From: Acidobacteriota bacterium
GTDB lineage: Bacteria > Acidobacteriota > Vicinamibacteria > Vicinamibacterales > JAKQTR01
DNA length: 64,000 nt
NCBI GenBank assembly: GCA_026393675.1
Contig: JAPKZQ010000015.1
Coordinates: 1 to 64,000, forward strand
Direction: 5' to 3'
Shown: positions 7,549-14,108 of the stretch, piece after piece
Numbering within the stretch: the stretch's first letter is position 1
Layout of the letters: every line of letters begins with the position of its first letter
The notes under the pieces: generated by a model
What the model saw: the letters and a program-made list of their open reading frames with translations, nothing else
What the model was told of the DNA's origin: nothing
Database searches by the model: none
Made by a program: the position numbers and the translations under genes

Positions 7549-8915
7549 GCGACCACACGTTCGACGTGATCGTCATCGGCGGAGGCGTGGCAGGGTTGAG
7601 CACCGCTACGGCGCTCGTCGAGCAGGGCGCCCGCGTGCTGGTCGTTGAAGCGCGCCCCGCTCTCGGGGGCCGGGCTTCGTCGCACCATGACCCCACCACG
7701 GGCGAGATCGTTGACAACGGCCAGCATATCCTCCTGGGCTGCTATCGCGAGTCGTTTGCCTTCCTCAAGCGGATCGGCGCCGAATCATCTGTTCGTCTAC
7801 AACCGTCGCTGGAAGTGCCGTACGTCGATCCGGCAGGGGTTCGGACTACGTTGAGTTGCCCCGCATTACCCGCGCCGTTTCATCTGCTTGCCGGCTTGAT
7901 GGAGTGGGACGCGCTGTCGTGGACCGATCGGCTGTCGGCGCTCCGGATGGGGCCCGTGATCAGGATGACGCAGCAGCAACTGCGCGGCCGCACCGACAGG
8001 ATTGCGGCCTCGCCCGAAGAGACGGTCGAAGACTGGCTCGTCCGCAATGGGCAGCGCCGCCGCCTCCGCGAGATGTTGTGGGAGCCGCTTGCGCTGGCCG
8101 CACTCAATCAGCCGGCGCACGAAGCCGCGGCGCCGACGTTTGCCCGGGTGCTCGCCGAGATGTTCGGTCGCGACCCGCAGGCCTCGGCACTCGGGCTTCC
8201 CGCGCGCGCGCTCGCCGAGACCTATGCTGAGCCCGCCCGGCAGTTCATCGAACAGCGAGGCGGGGAAGTGCGCACCAACGCCCTCGCAAAGGTGATCGTC
8301 GACGGCGGGCGAGCAGTCGGTGTCCGCGTCCGGAGCGGCGGCGAGCATCGCGCCGGTGCCGTTGTGTCGGCGGTGCCGTGGTTTGCGCTGGCCGATCTGT
8401 TCGACAGGCGGCTGCCAGAACTGACTGACGTTCTGGATAACGCCAGCCGGATGGGCTCGTATCCGATCGTCACAGTGAATCTCTGGCTCGACCGGGCCGT
8501 GCTCGAGACGCCATTCGTGGGACTGCCCGGTCGCGCGATGCAGTGGATCTTCGAGAAGCGCCTGATTCTCGGGGAGGCCGCGACCCATCTCTCCCTGGTC
8601 TCGAGCGGCGCGTCCGACATCGTCTCGCGCGGCAACGCCGAACTTGTGGCGCTCGCCCTGAGCGAACTTTGCGACGGCATACCAGCGGCCCGCGCCGCGA
8701 CGTTGAAACACGCGACGGTCGTGCGGGAGCGGCGTGCCACCTTTTCGCTCGCGCCAGGCGAGCCGCCTCGACCGGGCGCAAAGACGAACCTCGCAGGATT
8801 CGTGCTGGCGGGCGATTGGACCGACACGGGCTTGCCAGGTACCATTGAGAGCGCCGCCGCGAGCGGACACGTTGCGGCTGTTCTGGTGCTCGGGCCACGG
8901 CCCACGTCAATCTGA
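7545..8915 (+). CDS. hpnE: Hydroxysqualene dehydroxylase HpnE (FAD-dependent)
   Basis: A 456-residue flavoprotein of the phytoene desaturase/amine oxidase superfamily that reduces hydroxysqualene to squalene. The N-terminal dinucleotide-binding signature DVIVIGGGVAGLSTA is at residues 7-21, followed by VVEARPALGGRASS. The C-terminal FAD-contact region GFVLAGDWTDTGLPGTIESA is also present. It completes the hpnC-hpnD-hpnE set and overlaps hpnD by an ATGA junction. The restriction-modification island begins directly downstream, after a palindromic repeat pair. Confidence 0.93.
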   Translation: MSDHTFDVIVIGGGVAGLSTATALVEQGARVLVVEARPALGGRASSHHDPTTGEIVDNGQHILLGCYRESFAFLKRIGAESSVRLQPSLEVPYVDPAGVRTTLSCPALPAPFHLLAGLMEWDALSWTDRLSALRMGPVIRMTQQQLRGRTDRIAASPEETVEDWLVRNGQRRRLREMLWEPLALAALNQPAHEAAAPTFARVLAEMFGRDPQASALGLPARALAETYAEPARQFIEQRGGEVRTNALAKVIVDGGRAVGVRVRSGGEHRAGAVVSAVPWFALADLFDRRLPELTDVLDNASRMGSYPIVTVNLWLDRAVLETPFVGLPGRAMQWIFEKRLILGEAATHLSLVSSGASDIVSRGNAELVALALSELCDGIPAARAATLKHATVVRERRATFSLAPGEPPRPGAKTNLAGFVLAGDWTDTGLPGTIESAAASGHVAAVLVLGPRPTSI

Positions 8916-8916
8916 T

Positions 8917-8982
8917 CTGGATTCCGGCGGACCGCCCGAATGACCCTTTTTTCGCGTCATGCCGGCGAAAGCCGGCATCCAG
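8917..8982. repeat. Head-to-head palindromic repeat pair at the island's left edge
   Basis: Copy one (8917-8944) starts CTGGAT and ends ATGAC. Copy two (8956-8982) starts GTCAT and ends ATCCAG, so the ends are reverse complements. Each unit has its own hairpin: GGCGG-AC-CGCC in the first, and ATGCCGGC-GAAA-GCCGGCAT (8959-8978) in the second. A T6 run after the first unit could make it the hpnE terminator. The arrangement resembles REP/BIME pairs and marks the junction between hpnE and the restriction island. Confidence 0.7.
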
Positions 8983-9014
8983 GGGCGAAACAGAAGCAAG
9001 GAGTTCATTGAACG

Positions 9015-11027
9015 ATGGCGCTCTCGCTCAATAAACCCAAGCTCGACAATCTTACCGGCGACATCTGGAAATCTGCCGAGCGCCTGCGCGGCAAGTTCAA
9101 GGCGTACGAATACCAGAGCGTCATCCTCCCGATCATCGTCATCCGGCGGCTGGAATGCGTGCTGCTGGCCTGGCGCGAGGCCAAGAGCGCCGAGGTGTTG
9201 GCCAGGCGGCCCAAGCTCACCGAGAAGGAGCTTGCCAAGCTGGTTAAGGAACTCGAACTCAATCCCCAGCAGTCGCCCTTTTCGAACAAGACCAAATGGA
9301 CGCTGCGCAGGGTTTATGAGGAAGATCACACGCTGCTGGAAGAGAACTTCCGCGCCTACATCAACGGTTTCTCCAAGAACGTTGACGACATCATCGAGCA
9401 CTTCAATTACCGGGCCACCATCGCCACGATGGTGAAGAACAACCGGCTCGCCCCAATCCTGAATCAGTACAAGGAACTGGAGCTTGGCCCGGACCATCTT
9501 TCCGGTCTCGAGATGGGCTACATCTACGAGGAGCTGCTGCGACGCTTCTCGGAACAAAGCGGCGAGGAGGCCGGGGAACACTTCACCCCGCGCGAAGTCA
9601 TCCGGCTGATGGTCGAGTTGCTGGAGATTCCGATCCCCGACCGGCACGTCTCGATCTACGACCCCGCCTGCGGCACGGGCGGCATGTTGTCCGTGGCCAA
9701 GGAACACCTGCTCGACCGCGCCGGCACACCCGCACAGCGAGACAACGTCGAGAAGTTCGTCACTGTCCACGGGCAGGAACTGTCCCCGACGAACTACGCC
9801 ATCTGTCAGGCCGACCTGCTCATCAAGAACGACCAGCAGGCCAAGGTCTTCCTCGGCAACTCGCTCATCCCCCACGAGGCGCACAGCAAAGAGCCGGGCG
9901 ACCAGCTTCCCGAAACCAAGTTCCAATTCGACTTCATGCTCAGCAATCCGCCTTTCGGCGTCACCTGGGGCGGCAAGGACGGCTATGAGAAGGAAGCCCG
10001 GAAACTGGAGAAGACCCGCTACCAGGCCGGCATGCCGCGGGTAAACGACGGCGCGCTGCTGTTCCTGCAGACCATGCTGGCCAAGATGCAGACACCGAAG
10101 AAGGGCTTGCCTGCCGAAGCCTCGGCGCAGGCAGGCGGCAGCCACCTTGCCATCATCTTCAACGGCTCGCCGCTCTCGAATGGCGACTGCGGCTCAGGCG
10201 AGAGCGAGATTCGCCGCTGGATTCTGGAGAACGACTGGCTCGACGCCATCGTCATGCTGCCCGACCAGCTCTTCTACAACACCGGCATCTTCACCTACAT
10301 CTGGCTTCTGCGAAACGAGAAGCCAGCCGGCCATCGCAGGCGCGTGATGCTCATCGACGCCCGCCTGCAATTCGAGAAGGAGCCGAAGTCGTTCGGCAAT
10401 AAGCGCAACAGGATGACCGAGGTGCACCGGGAGTGGATCGAGGAGCGTTACCAGAAGGGTTGGAAGCCTGGCTTTGACGATGAGCACGTGAAGCTGTTTC
10501 GCGAGAAGGACTTTGCGTTCCATAAGGTCAAGGTGGTTTTCTGGCAGACCGACGAACACGACAAGCCGGCCATCATTACCGAGCCCTACGAGAAAGCATT
10601 CACCGCCGCCAACCTCGCCAAGGAGCAGGCCTTCTACGACAGCGACCTCACCTTCCGCGTGCGCGTGAAGGCGGATAACAAAGAGAAGATCGTGGAGTTC
10701 GTCCTCAAGCCGGGCGACGGCGCCGCGAAGAAAGTGAAAGCGGCCCTGGGCGACCGGCCGGAGATTCTCTCCGTCGAATGGACGCACCGGCACTACGTCC
10801 AGGACGACGAATACATCCCGCACGGCGAGGACATCGAGACGTTTCTGAAGCGGGAAATAGCCAAGCCCATCATCCGCTGGGAGGACAGCCCGCAGCTCGG
10901 ATACGAAATCCTGCCCAACAAGTACTTCTACCGCTACCAGCCGCCCACGCCCGCGAAGGACTTGTTGGAGGAGTTTTGGCGACTGGAGAAGGAGGCGGAG
11001 AAGATGTTGGAGGGGCTGGCTCAATGA
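9015..11027 (+). CDS. hsdM: Type I restriction-modification methyltransferase subunit HsdM
   Basis: A 670-residue N6-adenine DNA methyltransferase. The N-terminal HsdM helical domain (residues 7-150, including LPIIVIRRLECVL) precedes GEHFTPREVIRLMVELL. SAM motif I, YDPACGTGGML, is near residue 215 and the catalytic NPPF near 311. With HsdS it methylates the recognition site; with HsdR it forms the nuclease complex. Oddity: a short palindromic sequence at 10109-10132 encodes about ten extra residues (LPAEASAQAG) in the loop before LAIIFNGSPL, which family members seem to lack. Its last 34 codons are duplicated downstream. The stop overlaps the next ATG. Confidence 0.94.
   Translation: MALSLNKPKLDNLTGDIWKSAERLRGKFKAYEYQSVILPIIVIRRLECVLLAWREAKSAEVLARRPKLTEKELAKLVKELELNPQQSPFSNKTKWTLRRVYEEDHTLLEENFRAYINGFSKNVDDIIEHFNYRATIATMVKNNRLAPILNQYKELELGPDHLSGLEMGYIYEELLRRFSEQSGEEAGEHFTPREVIRLMVELLEIPIPDRHVSIYDPACGTGGMLSVAKEHLLDRAGTPAQRDNVEKFVTVHGQELSPTNYAICQADLLIKNDQQAKVFLGNSLIPHEAHSKEPGDQLPETKFQFDFMLSNPPFGVTWGGKDGYEKEARKLEKTRYQAGMPRVNDGALLFLQTMLAKMQTPKKGLPAEASAQAGGSHLAIIFNGSPLSNGDCGSGESEIRRWILENDWLDAIVMLPDQLFYNTGIFTYIWLLRNEKPAGHRRRVMLIDARLQFEKEPKSFGNKRNRMTEVHREWIEERYQKGWKPGFDDEHVKLFREKDFAFHKVKVVFWQTDEHDKPAIITEPYEKAFTAANLAKEQAFYDSDLTFRVRVKADNKEKIVEFVLKPGDGAAKKVKAALGDRPEILSVEWTHRHYVQDDEYIPHGEDIETFLKREIAKPIIRWEDSPQLGYEILPNKYFYRYQPPTPAKDLLEEFWRLEKEAEKMLEGLAQ
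10109..10132. repeat. In-frame palindromic element inside hsdM
   Basis: GCCTGC (10109-10114) pairs with GCAGGC (10127-10132), and CGA with TCG inside, separated by a two-base bulge. It is translated as part of LPAEASAQAG, a loop insertion between FLQTMLAKMQ and LAIIFNGSPL. It resembles a small mobile palindrome that has entered a coding sequence without breaking the frame. Confidence 0.55.
10927..11027 (+). repeat. Direct repeat A: hsdM 3' end
   Basis: The last 101 bases of hsdM recur at 11583-11683. The first 31 bases are identical and the rest is similar, encoding YRYQPPTPAK-x-LL-x-EFW-x-LE-x-EAEKMLEGLA in both copies. The two copies end with the same stop/start overlap into the next gene. 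Confidence 0.9.
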
Positions 11028-11683
11028 AAAACGCAAACGCCCCGACCGTGATGACCTCGCCGGAATACCGGCAGTTCATCGAGGACCTGAAGATGCGGGT
11101 GAACTTCGCCCGCATCTCGGTGGCGCGGGCCGTGAACCGCGACCTGATCCTGCTCTACTGGGACATCGGGCGCGAAATCGTGGAGAAACAACAGACGCTG
11201 GGCTGGGGCGATGCTGTCGTGCAAATGGTGGCGGCGGACTTGCGACGCGCGTTTCCGGAAATGCGCGGATTCTCTCTGGCAAACGTCTGGCGGATGCGCC
11301 AACTCCACATGGTGTATTCCAGTGAGGCAATTCTCGCACAAGCTGTGCGAGAATTGGCGGCGCCTGTCCCTTGGGGACATCACGTCCTTCTTCTCGGCAG
11401 GATTAAATCCCCGCCAGAGTTGCTCTACTACCTCCGCGCCACTGCCCGGTTCGGCTGGTCCCGCAACGTCCTGCTCAACCAGATCAAGGCCGGTACGTAT
11501 GAACGGGCGGTGACGGAGAAGAAGACGCACAATTGTCGTGCGGGCGGTTCTTCCCGAACGGGGCACTCCGTGACCAAGCATGTCTACCGCTACCAGCCGC
11601 CCACGCCCGCGAAAGAGTTGCTCGCGGAGTTTTGGAAGCTGGAGAGGGAGGCGGAGAAGATGCTGGAGGGGTTGGCGAAATGA
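11024..11683 (+). CDS. Truncated DUF1016 (YhcG-like) protein fused to an hsdM tail copy
   Basis: A 219-residue chimera. Residues 1-165 match the N-terminal DUF1016 domain: YRQFIEDLKMRVNFARI, NRDLILLYWDIGREIVE, FSLANVWRMRQLH and RFGWSRNVLLNQIK. The PD-(D/E)xK nuclease half of a full YhcG protein is missing. A low-similarity linker (about 165-183) leads into 34 residues copied from the HsdM C-terminus. The ATG at 11024 overlaps the hsdM stop and the stop overlaps the hsdS ATG. Nuclease function is lost; it might still bind a partner, or be a relic kept because it preserves coupling. Confidence 0.8.
   Translation: MKNANAPTVMTSPEYRQFIEDLKMRVNFARISVARAVNRDLILLYWDIGREIVEKQQTLGWGDAVVQMVAADLRRAFPEMRGFSLANVWRMRQLHMVYSSEAILAQAVRELAAPVPWGHHVLLLGRIKSPPELLYYLRATARFGWSRNVLLNQIKAGTYERAVTEKKTHNCRAGGSSRTGHSVTKHVYRYQPPTPAKELLAEFWKLEREAEKMLEGLAK
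11329..11355. repeat. Perfect 12-bp palindrome inside the DUF1016 chimera
   Basis: AATTCTCGCACA and TGTGCGAGAATT flank the three bases AGC. It encodes ILAQAVRELA, at the position where the second DUF1016 gene carries its QIVSALLRQLSW palindrome. Confidence 0.75.
11583..11683 (+). repeat. Direct repeat B: copy of the hsdM 3' end
   Basis: This second copy of the hsdM terminal 101 bases lies immediately before hsdS. With repeat A it brackets the DUF1016 fragment, so removing one repeat unit would restore a simple hsdM-hsdS junction. Confidence 0.9.
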
Positions 11684-13023
11684 GTGGTGTCCCGACGGGC
11701 TGGGCAAGCGATCGCCTTAAGGACGTCGCTGCGATCAACGCGGTCGCGCTGTCCGCTGGGACAGACCCCGACTACGAGTTCGACTACCTTGAGATCTCGA
11801 ACGTCGACTACCACGGCATCGTTGACCCGAATGCCATCGAACGACTTCGTTTCGAAGATGCGCCGTCGCGCGCGCGGCGAGGGGTGGCTGCCGGGAGTAC
11901 CGTGATTTCATCAGTGAGGCCGAATCTGCAGGCTGTCGCCTTCTTTCCGGATGCTCCGCCACACTTCGTATGTTCAACCGGCTTCAATGTCGTGGAGCCA
12001 CAACCGAGCAGGCTGTCACCGCAATTCGCCTACTACCACCTTATATCCGAGAACGCGCGCCAGTATTTAGAGGCGGCAGCAACCGGTGTTGGCTATCCCG
12101 CAGTTGGGGACAAGGAATTCAACGCCATAGCGGTCTCGCTACCGCCCTTGCCCGAGCAACAGCGCATCGCGGCGTATCTGGATGCGAGTTGCGCAGCAAT
12201 TGACGCGGCGGTCACCGCCAAGCGCCGTCAACTCGACACCCTCGACGCACTCCGCAAGGCCATCATTCAACGTGCTGTCACACGCGGCATCTCAGACCGC
12301 GTCGTTCTGGAATCGACCGGCAATGCGTGGATGGAGAGCATTCCGCGTGGTTGGAGACTTGTCTGCCTCAAGCGCATCGCTGAAATTCAGGGCGGCCTCA
12401 CTCTCGGTAAGCAATACGACGGGCCGCTCATCGAGCGTCCGTACTTGCGTGTCGGCAATGTGCAGGACGGCCACCTCGATCTGGCGGACGTGTCCGTGAT
12501 TGAACTTCCCGCCAGCGTAGCGGCAGGTGTCGAGCTTCGTCCCAACGATGTGTTGATGACCGAGGGCGGCGACCTTGACAAGCTTGGCCGGGGCCACGTG
12601 TGGAAGGGCGAGATACCGGGATGCCTGCACCAAAACCACATTTTCGCGGTGCGTTGCACCCTCCACAAGCTGAAGCCGACGTTCCTCGCCTATGTCACTG
12701 CTGCCAAGTACGGGCGCGATTACTTCGAGGCTACCGGAAAAAAGACAACCAACCTCGCATGCACGAACGCCACCAAGGTCGGCGAGTTTCCCATTCCGTT
12801 GCCCCCGTTGACCGAACAAGAAGCTATTTGCGCTCACCTTGAAGAGGAACTCGGCGAACTGAAGGGCATCGTCAGCTGCATCGAATCCCAGATCGCCACC
12901 CTCACCGCCTACCGCAAGTCGCTGATTCATGAGTGCGTCACCGGCCGGCGGCAAGTGACCGACGAGGACGTGCGGCGCGCAGGGCACAGCGAGAGAAGTC
13001 AGCCGACGGAGCGCATGGCATGA
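11680..13023 (+). CDS. hsdS: Type I restriction-modification specificity subunit HsdS
   Basis: A 447-residue specificity subunit with two target-recognition domains, each followed by a conserved helical spacer. The first half ends with IAVSLPPLPEQQRIAAYLD and the long helix AAVTAKRRQLDTLDALRKAIIQRAVTRG. The second ends with FPIPLPPLTEQEAICAHLEEE and a similar helix ending in AYRKSLIHECVTG. The two-domain layout predicts a bipartite recognition site. ATG 11680 (MSGVPTGW) overlaps the preceding stop; the in-frame extension back to 11533 is out-of-frame hsdM-tail sequence. The stop overlaps the next gene by 4 bases. Confidence 0.93.
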   Translation: MSGVPTGWASDRLKDVAAINAVALSAGTDPDYEFDYLEISNVDYHGIVDPNAIERLRFEDAPSRARRGVAAGSTVISSVRPNLQAVAFFPDAPPHFVCSTGFNVVEPQPSRLSPQFAYYHLISENARQYLEAAATGVGYPAVGDKEFNAIAVSLPPLPEQQRIAAYLDASCAAIDAAVTAKRRQLDTLDALRKAIIQRAVTRGISDRVVLESTGNAWMESIPRGWRLVCLKRIAEIQGGLTLGKQYDGPLIERPYLRVGNVQDGHLDLADVSVIELPASVAAGVELRPNDVLMTEGGDLDKLGRGHVWKGEIPGCLHQNHIFAVRCTLHKLKPTFLAYVTAAKYGRDYFEATGKKTTNLACTNATKVGEFPIPLPPLTEQEAICAHLEEELGELKGIVSCIESQIATLTAYRKSLIHECVTGRRQVTDEDVRRAGHSERSQPTERMA

Positions 13024-14108
13024 CACCTCGGAAGCCGACGAAGCGAGCGAGCGTGGCGTTGCCCGCCGCAAAGCCAATCGCGCTGATATCGGATGTTCGG
13101 GAGCTGATTCTCCAAGCCCGCGCGGGCGTGGCGCGGGCGGTGGACTCGGGGCTGACTACGCTGTACTGGCATGTGGGGCGCCGCATCCGCCAAGACATCT
13201 TGAAGGAAAAACGGGCCGAGTATGGCCGGCAAATTGTCTCGGCACTGGGGAGACAATTGGAGAGGGAGTTTGGCCGGGGCTTCTCGGAAAAATCGCTGCG
13301 CCACATGGTCCGCTTTGTCGAGGCTTTTCCCGATGTCCAGATTGTCTCGGCACTGCTGAGACAATTGTCGTGGACACACTTCGTCACGCTCATCTACCTT
13401 GATGACGCGTTGAAGCGAGACTTCTACGCTGAGATGTGCCGGATCGAGCGGTGGAGCACACGTACGCTGGAGAAGAAGATTGGCTCCATGTTGTTTGAAC
13501 GCACCGCGCTGTCGCGGAAACCGGAGAAACTCGCGGCGCTGGAACTGAAGCAACTGCGGGAAGAAGACAAACTGACGCCTGATCTCGTCTTCCGCGACCC
13601 GTATCTGCTTGATTTTCTCGGGCTGAAGGACAGCTACGCGGAAAAGGACATGGAAGCCGCCATTCTCCGCGAGATGGAGTCGTTCATTCTCGAATTGGGA
13701 GTCGGATTCGCCTTTCTCGAACGACAGAAGCGCATCACGGTGGACGGCGAGGACTATTACCTCGACTTGCTGTTCTATCACCGCCCTCTGCGGCGGTTGG
13801 TGGCCATCGAACTGAAGTTGTCGGAATTCCGGCCCGGCGATAAAGGTCAGATGGAGCTGTACCTGAGGTGGCTCGACCGCTACGAGCGCAAGGATGGCGA
13901 GGACAAGCCCATCGGATTGATCCTCTGCGCGGGCAAGCGGCACGAAACGGTCGAATTGCTGGATCTGGAGCGAAGCGGCATCCGCGTATCGTCCTACTGG
14001 GCTGAAGCGCTGCCCAAACGAGAACTGGAACGCAAACTCCGCGACGCTGTTCGCCTGGCGCGTGCCCGGCTCGAATCCGGGAAGGCGGGAGGGACCGACG
14101 GTGCCTAA
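13020..14108 (+). CDS. DUF1016 / YhcG-family PD-(D/E)xK nuclease
   Basis: A full-length 362-residue DUF1016 protein. The N-terminal domain has GLTTLYWHVGRRIRQD, FSEKSLRHMVRF and the conserved LSWTHFVTLIYL. The C-terminal nuclease domain has DGEDYYLDLLFYHRPLRRLVAIELK, with a typical D...E-x-K active site near residues 245-265. Such genes commonly accompany type I restriction systems; their biochemical role is unsettled. It sits between hsdS (ATGA overlap) and hsdR (8-base overlap), so it should be co-expressed with the complex. Two copies of an internal palindrome are in its N-terminal half. Confidence 0.9.
   Translation: MTPRKPTKRASVALPAAKPIALISDVRELILQARAGVARAVDSGLTTLYWHVGRRIRQDILKEKRAEYGRQIVSALGRQLEREFGRGFSEKSLRHMVRFVEAFPDVQIVSALLRQLSWTHFVTLIYLDDALKRDFYAEMCRIERWSTRTLEKKIGSMLFERTALSRKPEKLAALELKQLREEDKLTPDLVFRDPYLLDFLGLKDSYAEKDMEAAILREMESFILELGVGFAFLERQKRITVDGEDYYLDLLFYHRPLRRLVAIELKLSEFRPGDKGQMELYLRWLDRYERKDGEDKPIGLILCAGKRHETVELLDLERSGIRVSSYWAEALPKRELERKLRDAVRLARARLESGKAGGTDGA
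13232..13258. repeat. Intragenic palindrome, first copy in the DUF1016 gene
   Basis: AATTGTCTC and GAGACAATT flank a nine-base loop, GGCACTGGG, encoding QIVSALGRQL. A near-identical element lies 109 bases further on. Confidence 0.7.
13341..13365. repeat. Intragenic palindrome, second copy in the DUF1016 gene
   Basis: ATTGTCTC and GAGACAAT flank GGCACTGCT, encoding QIVSALLRQL just before the conserved SWTHF. It differs from the first copy only at two loop positions over the shared core. Confidence 0.7.

Noticed and set aside
9015-11027. HsdM as a stand-alone methyltransferase or BREX-type system
   Set aside because: hsdS and a full hsdR follow in the same operon and no BREX genes are present, so classical type I RM is the simpler reading.
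11533-11679. Upstream extension of hsdS to 11533
   Set aside because: The sequence is the hsdM-tail repeat read in another frame; the ATGA overlap at 11680 is the natural start.
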